This document shows, one piece after another, positions 35,223 to 42,275 of a stretch of DNA of 64,000 nt (position 1 is its first letter; the number at the start of each line of letters is the position of its first letter). Under the pieces are notes generated by a model. The model ran no database searches. It was not told the DNA's origin and saw only the letters and a program-made list of their open reading frames with translations. Position numbers and translations under genes: made by a program. The stretch is from Nitrospira sp. MA-1. Lineage in GTDB: Bacteria > Nitrospirota > Nitrospiria > Nitrospirales > UBA8639. The stretch covers positions 541,001-605,000 of the forward strand of contig JAQJDB010000005.1 in NCBI GenBank assembly GCA_032139905.1, given 5' to 3'.

Positions 35223-36032
35223 TTATTCTTGACGACATTTCTGAAGGACCTCAGCCATTTCCTGATGGATATGGCCGTTGGTGGCGATAAGGGTGGTTCC
35301 ATAGATGGAGTAGGGCTCTCCCGCGTAATCGGTGAGGTTTCCTCCGGCTTCTTCCAGGATGACTTTTCCTGCCGCAGTGTCCCACGGATTGAGTTGTAGC
35401 TCCCAAAAGCCATCGAATCGGCCGCAGGCGATGTAACAGAGGTCAATCGCGGCGGTGCCGGTGCGCCGCATCCCGCGCGCGCGTAGGGTGAATGCGCAAA
35501 ATTCCTTGAGGTTGTTATCTTTGGCGGTGTGCACGTCATAGGCAAAGCCGGTGACGAGCAACGCTTCGTTTAATTGAGGTGTCGCCGAGACATGAATCGG
35601 TGTGCCGTTGAGTGTGGCTCCCTTCCCTTGTTGTCCCAGAAACAGTTCGTCCCGTGTGGGATCATAGACCACTCCGAGAACGCATGTGTCTTCATATTCC
35701 ACGCCGATAGAGACATTGTACATTGGAAAGCCGTGGGTGAAGTTGGTGGTGCCGTCTAAAGGATCGACGATCCATTTGACGGGATGGGAAGGGATGTCCT
35801 GCAGGCCCTGTTCTTCGCTGAGGATCTGGTGTTCGGGAAATGCCTGTCGGATGGTCTGAATGACGGCTTCCTCTGAACGCAGGTCCGCTTCGGTGACCAG
35901 GTTGATGGCTTGATCCTTTTGATGGACTTGAAATCCTTTTTTGGCGTAGTCGAGAAGGATCGCTCCGCCCTGCCGGGCGGCTTGAATGGCGATGGGGGTT
36001 AACGAGTGATATTCGGTAGTAGATAGTGGCAT
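35223..36032 (-). CDS. Inositol monophosphatase family protein
   Basis: A 269-residue Mg-dependent, Li-sensitive-type sugar phosphatase (SuhB/IMPase family). Motif one is WIVDPLDGTTNFTHGFPMY and motif two is LNPWDTAAGKVILEEAGG; the metal-binding Glu occurs in ILSEEQG and an additional Asp in NLVTEADLRSEE. Full length. Substrate may be myo-inositol-1-phosphate or a related sugar phosphate; SuhB paralogues also act in transcription antitermination. It stands apart from the downstream thioredoxin-like gene (convergent) and is 171 bases from the next minus-strand gene, separated by a terminator. Confidence 0.9.
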   Translation of the reverse strand: MPLSTTEYHSLTPIAIQAARQGGAILLDYAKKGFQVHQKDQAINLVTEADLRSEEAVIQTIRQAFPEHQILSEEQGLQDIPSHPVKWIVDPLDGTTNFTHGFPMYNVSIGVEYEDTCVLGVVYDPTRDELFLGQQGKGATLNGTPIHVSATPQLNEALLVTGFAYDVHTAKDNNLKEFCAFTLRARGMRRTGTAAIDLCYIACGRFDGFWELQLNPWDTAAGKVILEEAGGNLTDYAGEPYSIYGTTLIATNGHIHQEMAEVLQKCRQE

Positions 36033-36140
36033 AGATAATGTGGGAAAGAACGTTTTCCAGCATACCTGAAGTCTGCGGAAATCCCAAGCGTCAGGTTACG
36101 TTCATGCGAATCAGTGATGTGAGTGTTTAAGGGAGTTAGA

Positions 36141-36180
36141 AGGAAAAACACACTGGGAGTGGGTGGCCCCACTCCCAGTG
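36141..36180 (-). terminator. Intrinsic terminator of the HARE-HTH/basic-peptide operon
   Basis: A perfect 13-base-pair inverted repeat (36151-36163 and 36168-36180, core CACTGGGAGTGGG) with a TGGC loop is followed on the minus strand by TGTTTTTCC. It lies 22 bases past the stop of the basic peptide frame and fits a Rho-independent terminator for the minus-strand genes. Confidence 0.75.
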
Positions 36181-36202
36181 GCACTGCAGGTGGGCTCTAC
36201 AG

Positions 36203-36332
36203 CTACTTCTTCTTGGTCTTTGCTTTTGCTTTGGGTTTCGCGGCGGCCGCGGCCTTTTTCTTTGGAGCGGCTTTCTTTTTTGTTGCTGCCAATTCACTCA
36301 CCCCCTTTCAGATCATCGATCATGCCCGTCAT
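36203..36332 (-). pseudogene. Lys/Ala-rich histone-tail-like small protein, apparently split by one base
   Basis: From the ATG at 36332 the frame reads MTGMIDDLKGGE and then stops. In the +1 frame a 32-codon stretch continues from a GTG at 36301: SELAATKKKAAPKKKA, then AKPKAKAKTKKK and stop at 36203. Removing one G from the G5 run (C5 at 36301-36305 on the plus strand) joins both into a 42-residue protein, MTGMIDDLKGVSELAATKKK plus the Lys/Ala tail. This is a histone-H1-like basic peptide, probably DNA-binding. The split could be a real mutation, a sequence error in the homopolymer, or a programmed slip. It lies six bases after the HARE-HTH gene, in the same operon. Confidence 0.6.
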
Positions 36333-36338
36333 TGCGGG

Positions 36339-36863
36339 TCAGACGGCTTTGGTTAATGTTTTCTCGTGATTGACTTCAAATGTATTAGGCCCCACTTTTC
36401 GAAACCGAGGATCGCGTTTTAAGGATGTGGCAACTGATGTGACTGGAGTTTTTCCCCGGATCGGCATCCCGCCTTCTTTGAGGCGTTGAAAAAGTTCTTT
36501 GGCATGTAGTGGACGACCGATCTCTTGGAGAACCATGTACACCGCATCAGGTACACTCATACCCACGTATTTGCTTCGGCCTAGGAGAATTTCCCTCGAC
36601 TTAGACGCGACATCCGTATCGGCTGAGGACAGATGCCCTTCCTTATTCGAGAAGATCTGGCTGGAGAGACTCGCCAGCTTCGCTTTGTCAGCTTCGACGC
36701 GATAAAGGGTTTTTGCCAACTCCAGGTATTTCTCAACCGTCGCGATTTCCTCACCAACCTGCTCCCGTTTTTTTTGAAGATCCTTGAGTTTTCGCTCATA
36801 AACACTAATGCGCTGTTCCAGCCCATCACTGATATCTTTAAGCTGGTCATTTTGATCCTCCAT
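36339..36863 (-). CDS. Coiled-coil protein with C-terminal HARE-HTH winged helix
   Basis: A 174-residue soluble protein. Residues about 1-75 form a charged coiled coil (QLKDISDGLEQRISVYERKL, KKREQVGEEIATVEKYLELA). Residues about 100-170 form a HARE-HTH-type winged helix: VPDAVYMVLQEIGRPLHAKE, LFQRLKEGGMPIRG, then PVTSVATSLKRDPRFRKVGP. HARE-HTH domains link chromatin, transcription (RNA polymerase delta) and restriction systems. GGTGGAG precedes the ATG, and a TTGACT-N17-TAGAAT promoter is upstream. It is co-oriented with a histone-tail-like peptide six bases downstream, hinting at a nucleoid or transcription role. Confidence 0.75.
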   Translation of the reverse strand: MEDQNDQLKDISDGLEQRISVYERKLKDLQKKREQVGEEIATVEKYLELAKTLYRVEADKAKLASLSSQIFSNKEGHLSSADTDVASKSREILLGRSKYVGMSVPDAVYMVLQEIGRPLHAKELFQRLKEGGMPIRGKTPVTSVATSLKRDPRFRKVGPNTFEVNHEKTLTKAV

Positions 36864-37602
36864 TTCGCGAACTCCACCATATGTTGAGTCTAATTCTATT
36901 CGTGTTTTAAAGCAAAGTCAACAAGCAAGCTTTAAATTTTTATTATTAAAGGTTGCCTTCAAACAAATATGCAAATTGCGATTGGTTTATTATAAGTCAA
37001 TGGTCTGTTTGTGAAGTGATCATTATGAAATTAATCTATTAAAATGAAAAGCCTAAACTTAGTGGTTTATGATTCTGTGAATTCAATATTTGGTAGGATA
37101 GTCGTTCTTGCAGTATGTGAATGTGCCTTATTAACTAGGTATTGTATCGTGGTATTGGCGTTTGGAATGGTTGGTTTGAGAGTGATGATAATTGACATAA
37201 ATTTCTACAATAATGAGCGATAATGTAAGCGGCTCATTTTTTGACGGAATTTAAGTCAGAAAATATGCTATGGAGTAAACCGTTGTTTAAAGCATTTCAT
37301 GAATGAGTTGACAACATATTGTGGTGTAGTCCTACCTAGGAAAATGTCTGAATAGGGAGGAATCGGCTGTAAAGGTTTCTACGCGGTCAAAAATTCTCCG
37401 TTTTCTTGACCCATCCACGATGGGCCAGTGAAATCGTCAAACCTCGGCTTTGCTCAGTCGCCATTTCGCTCTGATCACCCCGGACAGACAGGCTCTAGGT
37501 GTAAACCGAGCATATTGAGACAGGCTGGAATATTTTTAAGATGGCTTGGGAAGATAAGGATGCTATGATTGATGAATTATTTGATTGTTGGACTTAAACG
37601 TG
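36864..37602 (-). other. AT-rich intergenic island
   Basis: Roughly 740 bases, distinctly richer in A and T than the rest of the window. Apart from the minus-strand promoter at 36893-36921 I see no gene of convincing composition, no terminal repeats and no integrase remnant. The rlmN promoter must lie near the right end (a TATGAT occurs at 37564-37569). Confidence 0.4.
36893..36921 (-). promoter_or_regulatory. Promoter of the HARE-HTH gene
   Basis: On the minus strand TTGACT (36921-36916) and TAGAAT (36898-36893) are separated by exactly 17 bases and lie about 30 bases before the start codon at 36863. This is a good match to a housekeeping sigma70 promoter. Confidence 0.65.
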
Positions 37603-38706
37603 ATGACTGCAAATACCCCCCCTCTCAATCTCCTTGCCCTCAACGCAAATGAACTGAGTGCCTTCATACAGGAACTCGGTTGGCCACGATATCGGGCAGG
37701 TCAAATTCTGCGATGGCTCTACCAGCATCGTGTAGTGGATATTGAGTCGATGACCAACTTGTCTAAGACCGATCGGGGCAGGTTGCAGGAGGTAGCGACT
37801 ATTCACGGCATGGAATCTCTACCTCCCACGATTGCCAGCGATGGCACAGTTAAGTTTGTATGGAATTTAGAGGATGGCTTGGCTGTAGAGACGATATTGA
37901 TTCCGGATGGCCGTCGGCGGACCTTGTGTCTGTCTTCCCAAGTCGGGTGCACCCTGGATTGTGGTTTTTGTTTGACGGCCGAGATGGGCCTGAAGCGAAG
38001 CTTGCGCGCCCATGAAATTGTCGGGCAGGTGTTGAATGTCCAAGCTTATCTGCCGGAAGATGAGCATCTGTCTTCACTGGTGTTCATGGGAATGGGAGAG
38101 CCGTTGGTGAATTTTGAGCCGGTCGCCGATGCGATCCAGCGTCTCACCAATATTGAGTGGGGCTTGGGTTTTTCCCCACGACGCATCACGGTGTCCACGG
38201 CGGGCTGGATCCCGCGATTTCCAGATGTGAGACGATTAGGCGTGAATCTGGCCATATCCTTAAATGGCACGACCAATGAACAACGGGGACAACTGATGCC
38301 TGCAGTGAATGGGCGCTACGATTTATCTGAATTGCTTGATGCCTGTCGTCAATATACTCAATTCAGCGAACGCCCTCTGACGTTTGAATATGTGTTGTTA
38401 GCGGGCGTCAATGATTCACCTGAAGATGCCAGGCGTTTGGTACGGCTTGTACAGGGGATCCGGTGTAAGGTGAATTTGATTCCGTTTAATGAGTTTCCGG
38501 GTAACCCCTTTCGACGTCCGTCACCAGGTGTGGTTGATGCCTTTCAAGATATTGTTAGAAATAAAGGCCTGGATGTGTTTCTCCGAAAAAGCCGGGGAGA
38601 CGATGTGTTGGGAGCTTGCGGCCAATTAGGTCGATCAGCTGCTGAAGTTTTGAATCAGTCGACCACGAACAAGAAAAGGAGTCTCACTCTCTATGCTCAG
38701 CCTTGA
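37603..38706 (+). CDS. rlmN: Dual-specificity 23S rRNA/tRNA adenine C2-methyltransferase
   Basis: A radical-SAM enzyme that methylates A2503 of 23S rRNA and A37 of some tRNAs; 367 residues from the ATG at 37603. The cluster motif is CTLDCGFC (within SSQVGCTLDCGFCLTAEMGL), preceded by ETILIPDGRRRTLCLSSQ and followed by NLVFMGMGEPL-like LVFMGMGEPLVNFEP. Substrate contacts and the second catalytic Cys are seen in DDVLGACGQL. The TTG at 37585 would add six residues; the ATG is preferred. Its end overlaps the larE start by 14 bases, so the two are co-translated. Confidence 0.95.
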   Translation: MTANTPPLNLLALNANELSAFIQELGWPRYRAGQILRWLYQHRVVDIESMTNLSKTDRGRLQEVATIHGMESLPPTIASDGTVKFVWNLEDGLAVETILIPDGRRRTLCLSSQVGCTLDCGFCLTAEMGLKRSLRAHEIVGQVLNVQAYLPEDEHLSSLVFMGMGEPLVNFEPVADAIQRLTNIEWGLGFSPRRITVSTAGWIPRFPDVRRLGVNLAISLNGTTNEQRGQLMPAVNGRYDLSELLDACRQYTQFSERPLTFEYVLLAGVNDSPEDARRLVRLVQGIRCKVNLIPFNEFPGNPFRRPSPGVVDAFQDIVRNKGLDVFLRKSRGDDVLGACGQLGRSAAEVLNQSTTNKKRSLTLYAQP

Positions 38707-39520
38707 ACCAACTCTGCAGGGGAAGTATGAAGCCTTGCAAGAACTCTTTTCCGATATGGAATCGGTGGTGGTTGCATTTTCTGGTGGGGTCGATAGCACA
38801 CTCGTTTTGAAGGTTGGCTTTGACATACTTGGGTCTCAGGCCAAGGCCGTGACGGCGGTTTCGCCAACATTTCCGGCATTGGAAGTGGAAGAGGTCAAAC
38901 AATTAAGTGCAGCGATCGGCGCGCCTTTGCAATTGGTCGAAACGGATCAGTTGCAAATTGAGTCATTTGTCAAAAATGATGCAACCCGATGTTTCCATTG
39001 CAAAACGGATTTATACCGATTGCTTTCCAGTCTTCGGGATGCCGTGGGGTTTCATACCATTGTGGATGGGACCAATGTGGATGACTTGGGTGAAGATCGT
39101 CCGGGCATTAATGCGGCCAGACAGCTAGGTGTGCGGAGTCCTTTGGTTGAGGCGGGACTCAGTAAGGCGGATATTCGGGAATTGGCCAAAGGGTTGGGGC
39201 TAGCCAATTGGAATAAGCCGGCCGCCGCTTGTTTGTCTTCACGAATTACCCGAGGGCTCCCCATTACGAAGGCCTATCTTTCCCGGGTAGAACAGGCCGA
39301 GGCCTTTTTGGTGGCTCAAGGGATTATGCAAGTGCGGGTTCGCCTTCACGGCGATTTGGCGAGAATCGAGATAGACCCGACGCAAATGGGAATTCTGATG
39401 GAAGAACCAGGAAGATCCCGGTTAGTGGAGAAATTTAAAAAGCTTGGATTTCAAACGATCACACTTGACTTGGAAGGGTATCGGGCCGGAGGAGGGAACC
39501 TTCCCTCAGGTCCGGTTTGA
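38693..39520 (+). CDS. larE: ATP-dependent sacrificial sulfur transferase LarE
   Basis: A 275-residue PP-loop enzyme of the LarE family, which adds sulfur to the pyridinium cofactor used for the nickel-pincer nucleotide of lactate racemase-type enzymes. The PP-loop is SVVVAFSGGVDSTLVLKV. Other family segments are AVSPTFPALEVEE, DGTNVDDLGEDRPG, and NKPAAACLSSRI, whose Cys is at the expected sulfur-donating position; an additional CFHC pair is present, so it could be a cluster-binding variant. It overlaps rlmN. No larA, larB or larC is visible in the window. A bidirectional terminator follows. Confidence 0.88.
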   Translation: MLSLEPTLQGKYEALQELFSDMESVVVAFSGGVDSTLVLKVGFDILGSQAKAVTAVSPTFPALEVEEVKQLSAAIGAPLQLVETDQLQIESFVKNDATRCFHCKTDLYRLLSSLRDAVGFHTIVDGTNVDDLGEDRPGINAARQLGVRSPLVEAGLSKADIRELAKGLGLANWNKPAAACLSSRITRGLPITKAYLSRVEQAEAFLVAQGIMQVRVRLHGDLARIEIDPTQMGILMEEPGRSRLVEKFKKLGFQTITLDLEGYRAGGGNLPSGPV

Positions 39521-39600
39521 AGTCTATACCAAAATTGTTGTGAATGGGTTAACCGGGAGAGTTTTACCTATGTCCTATTGTCTGATGTGTTCGGGGAGGC

Positions 39601-39635
39601 AAAAAAAAAGGGAAGTGATGCTTCCCTCTTTTTTA
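39601..39635. terminator. Bidirectional intrinsic terminator
   Basis: GGGAAG-TGATG-CTTCCC (39610-39626) is flanked by A9 on the left and TCTTTTTTA on the right, so it works as a Rho-independent terminator for larE on the plus strand and for the F0 operon on the minus strand. A second plus-strand hairpin, CCTCC-TGCGAT-GGAGG followed by TTTTT, lies at 39677-39697. Confidence 0.8.
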
Positions 39636-39717
39636 TTGTGCACGACGGTTTGATAGGAGCGATCCCGGAAAGAATGCCTCCTGCGATGGAGGTTTTTCCA
39701 AGAAAATTTGGAAATAT

Positions 39718-40224
39718 TTAGTTTTTTGACTGGGCAGCGACTGCCTCTAGAGCTTCCTGTGCAAATCGCCGATGGTCGTCGTCCGATAAGCTTCGACCAA
39801 TCACCTTCTCGGCAACCAAAATGGCCAACTCAGCCGATTGGGTCTTAATGTCTTGAATGGCCTTCCGTCGCTCACGATCAATGTCTTGCGTCGTTTCCTC
39901 TTTAATCCTCTGTGATTCCACGCGAAGCCGCTGCTCGTTTTCGTCAAGTAGCCGTTGAGCCTGTTGCTTGGCCTCTGTCAGGATCGTTTCCACTTCTTTG
40001 GCAGCCAACTGAAGCTTGGTTTCATATTCCTTGAGCTTTCCCTCTGCTGCAACTCGGTTCTGCTCGGCCTGGTCGAGGCTTTCTCTGATCTTTCGTTCAC
40101 GGGCTTCCAGCGTTTCCAGGATCGGGGGCAAAGCGTACTTATAGAGCACCCATAGAAGGATCCCAAATGAGAGGAGTTCCCAGAATATCAGTGACGAAAA
40201 GAAATGTGAGTCAAATTGTGGCAT
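39718..40224 (-). CDS. atpF: ATP synthase F0 subunit b
   Basis: A 168-residue peripheral-stalk subunit. One N-terminal membrane helix (about residues 10-30, FWELLSFGILLWVLYKYALP) is followed by a long charged helix (ARERKIRESLDQAEQNRVAA onward) ending near ALEAVAAQSKN. Length and pattern are typical of b subunits. It is the last gene of the F0 operon; no delta or F1 subunit gene follows, since larE lies convergent beyond the terminator. One b gene only is seen (no b-prime). Confidence 0.93.
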   Translation of the reverse strand: MPQFDSHFFSSLIFWELLSFGILLWVLYKYALPPILETLEARERKIRESLDQAEQNRVAAEGKLKEYETKLQLAAKEVETILTEAKQQAQRLLDENEQRLRVESQRIKEETTQDIDRERRKAIQDIKTQSAELAILVAEKVIGRSLSDDDHRRFAQEALEAVAAQSKN

Positions 40225-40238
40225 AGATCAGGAGCCCT

Positions 40239-40466
40239 TTATCCTTTGCCCATGATGATAAAGGCGATGACCAGCCCGTAGAGCGCGATGGCTTCGACCA
40301 GGGCGAACCCGATCCACATATACTTGCCGACCCTGGCTTCTGCCTCTGGTTGACGGGCGACTGCCTCAATCATTTTTCCAAAAATATACCCGATGCCGAT
40401 CCCGGCGCCCGCAAAGCCCGCGGCCGCTAGGCCCATTCCCAAAAGTGCTGCTGCTGCAGAATCCAT
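40239..40466 (-). CDS. atpE: ATP synthase F0 subunit c
   Basis: A 75-residue proteolipid forming the rotor ring. Two membrane helices with a polar loop (ARQPEAEARVGK, containing the family RQPE motif). Helix two carries the ion-binding Glu in GFALVEAIALYGLVIAF. The Na-binding signature (Gln in helix one, Glu-Ser-Thr in helix two) is absent, which points to proton coupling. It lies 14 bases from atpF and 71 from atpB. Confidence 0.95.
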   Translation of the reverse strand: MDSAAAALLGMGLAAAGFAGAGIGIGYIFGKMIEAVARQPEAEARVGKYMWIGFALVEAIALYGLVIAFIIMGKG

Positions 40467-40537
40467 TGTAGTGTTGTCCTCCCAGTTTAAAAGGGACTAA
40501 TTGTGAGTGTTCCCTTATCGTTTTGTTCGAGCGTGAT

Positions 40538-41263
40538 TTAGTGCAGATGCATGGCGTCACCAATGTAGACGCAGGTTAAAACTGTAAAAATATAGGCTTG
40601 AATAAAGGCAATTCCGACTTCCAAGCCATAGAGTGCGATGGTAAATGAAAAAGGCAGCCACCCAATCATAAGCCCGCCTGCTATGGTAAGGCCGAACAAA
40701 ACCCCAAGAATGACATGTCCGGCAGTCATATTGGCAAATAATCTGACGGCCAGAGAGATCGGTCTAGCCAGTTGGCTGATTAATTCAATGGGAATCATTA
40801 GGGGAAGGAGCCATCCTGGTGTGCCAGGAGGAACAAGTATCCCAAAGAATTTAGCGCCATGGAGTTGGAATCCTATGATAAGACTGAGGAGATAGACGCC
40901 TACAGCAAACACCCCGGTCACAATAATTTGGCTGGTAATCGTATAAGATCCAGGTATGAGACCGACCAGGTTTGAAAATAAGATAAACAAAAAGAGGGCA
41001 CTGATGAGGGGGAAATATCGCATCCCAGAGGCCCCCATCGTGTCCTGAATAATTCCGCGAATAAAGTCGACCAGCAACTCTCCAAGACTTTGGAGCTTAG
41101 AAGGCACCAATGCCCTGGCGCCACCAGCTTTCATCAATAGGAGCGTAACAAGCCCCACCACAACCCACATCATCAAGACGGCCTTATTGACGGAAATGTC
41201 AAGGCCGAAAAAGGAAAGCGGGAGAAAGTTATGAAGCTCGAAGGGATGTAACGGATCTTCCAA
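40538..41263 (-). CDS. atpB: ATP synthase F0 subunit a
   Basis: A 241-residue stator membrane protein. Multiple helices are visible, with the essential Arg in ISLAVRLFANMTAGH and the conserved GLEVGIAFIQAYIFTVLTCVYI run at the C-terminus. LGELLVDFIRGIIQDTMG near the N-terminus is also typical. It forms the proton half-channels against the c ring. First of the three structural F0 genes, preceded by a small AtpI/AtpZ-like gene 23 bases upstream. Confidence 0.94.
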   Translation of the reverse strand: MEDPLHPFELHNFLPLSFFGLDISVNKAVLMMWVVVGLVTLLLMKAGGARALVPSKLQSLGELLVDFIRGIIQDTMGASGMRYFPLISALFLFILFSNLVGLIPGSYTITSQIIVTGVFAVGVYLLSLIIGFQLHGAKFFGILVPPGTPGWLLPLMIPIELISQLARPISLAVRLFANMTAGHVILGVLFGLTIAGGLMIGWLPFSFTIALYGLEVGIAFIQAYIFTVLTCVYIGDAMHLH

Positions 41264-41286
41264 AACTAAACCTTGTGTCTAGTGAC

Positions 41287-41589
41287 TCATTGTTTCCAAC
41301 GCTGAGCTGCACGGTAGGCATTGCGAACTCCAGCGATTAATCCCAGTACCAGTCCTAACGCCATACCCCACGGTGTGGTATCCAACACATACGAATCAAT
41401 TAACCAACCAAGGAATCCACCGACGATAAGGGCGGCAAGAAGGTCCGTCCCCACTCGCATTGCCTGTCCCAGCCCCGCAAACATTGGATCCTGAGAAGGT
41501 GCCATTTTTTTAATCGGCCAGGCGAGTCGTCGGAAGGGGACACATTCAAGCAAAAAATCACGAATCATGTCAAGCAACAAAGGTCCCAT
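41287..41589 (-). CDS. AtpI/AtpZ-like membrane protein
   Basis: A 100-residue protein with two membrane helices (VGTDLLAALIVGGFLGWLID and WGMALGLVLGLIAGVRNAYR), typical of the AtpZ/AtpI group located upstream of F0 genes and thought to help c-ring assembly or Mg transport. The N-terminal 35 residues are amphipathic; an internal ATG before APSQDPMFAGLG (41505) is an alternative start. It leads the F0 operon on the minus strand. Confidence 0.8.
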   Translation of the reverse strand: MGPLLLDMIRDFLLECVPFRRLAWPIKKMAPSQDPMFAGLGQAMRVGTDLLAALIVGGFLGWLIDSYVLDTTPWGMALGLVLGLIAGVRNAYRAAQRWKQ

Positions 41590-41687
41590 TTTTCAATAAT
41601 GGTATGGTAAGGTACGCCTGATCAAGACAGAGAATCATGAAGCCTCTTAGCTGGTTCAGTACTGTTACTAATATTTAGGCCGACATT

Positions 41688-42272
41688 ATGATGAAGAAGC
41701 AGTTGGTGTTCCTCCTGATCATGGCGTTTGCAGCATATGAGAATCCCCTGGGAGCCACTTCCTCAGGGGTGGATGATTTGCCGGATTTAACGGGTGGGGT
41801 GGTGCCTGTTGTTCAATATAAGCAGCTCGATCCCTTCTCCGGTAACGATATATTAACGTCTGTCAGTGAAGTAGAATATACGGTGAAGGTCAAAAACCAA
41901 ACGGGGGATCCGTTGATTGCAGATTCCTTAATCCTGGTAGTGGATTCTGTGCTGGAAATTTCCGGGAAAGAAATTTCCAATCGAATCAAAATCGAGGGAT
42001 CGGATGGTATGACTGGGGAGGGAAAACATTTTTTCAGGATTCCCAGTAATCGAAAGGATCTTCCACCCTATGGGGAAAGTGAAACGGTCACCATACGGGT
42101 GACGAATCCTGATTTTCTTCGGTTTTATCCCCCCGGTGTACGGGTTCGCGGGATCCGACGCTCTTCTGAAAAAGCCGCCAAAGATCTGCTTGATAACCTG
42201 GTGCAAGAGGGGTTGTTGTCTCCCGAGGACGCCATGCGGGCCTTAGAAAATCCTTCATCAGATAGTCCTTAA
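41688..42272 (+). CDS. Exported protein of unknown function
   Basis: I do not recognise a family. The product has about 194 residues with a signal peptide (KQLVFLLIMAFAAYENPLGA) and a mature part that looks like a single Ig-like/CARDB-like beta sandwich: VSEVEYTVKVKNQTGDPLIA, SLILVVDSVLEI, ESETVTIRVTNPDFLRFYPP. A C-terminal helix pair (AKDLLDNLVQEGLLSPEDAM) follows. It is divergent from the F0 operon and lies only three bases before the pabB-like gene, so they may be co-transcribed despite unrelated functions. Confidence 0.7.
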   Translation: MMKKQLVFLLIMAFAAYENPLGATSSGVDDLPDLTGGVVPVVQYKQLDPFSGNDILTSVSEVEYTVKVKNQTGDPLIADSLILVVDSVLEISGKEISNRIKIEGSDGMTGEGKHFFRIPSNRKDLPPYGESETVTIRVTNPDFLRFYPPGVRVRGIRRSSEKAAKDLLDNLVQEGLLSPEDAMRALENPSSDSP

Positions 42273-42275
42273 CCC

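Noticed and set aside
36864-37602. AT-rich island as a mobile element or attachment site
   Set aside because: No integrase, transposase, terminal repeats or tRNA fragment could be found.
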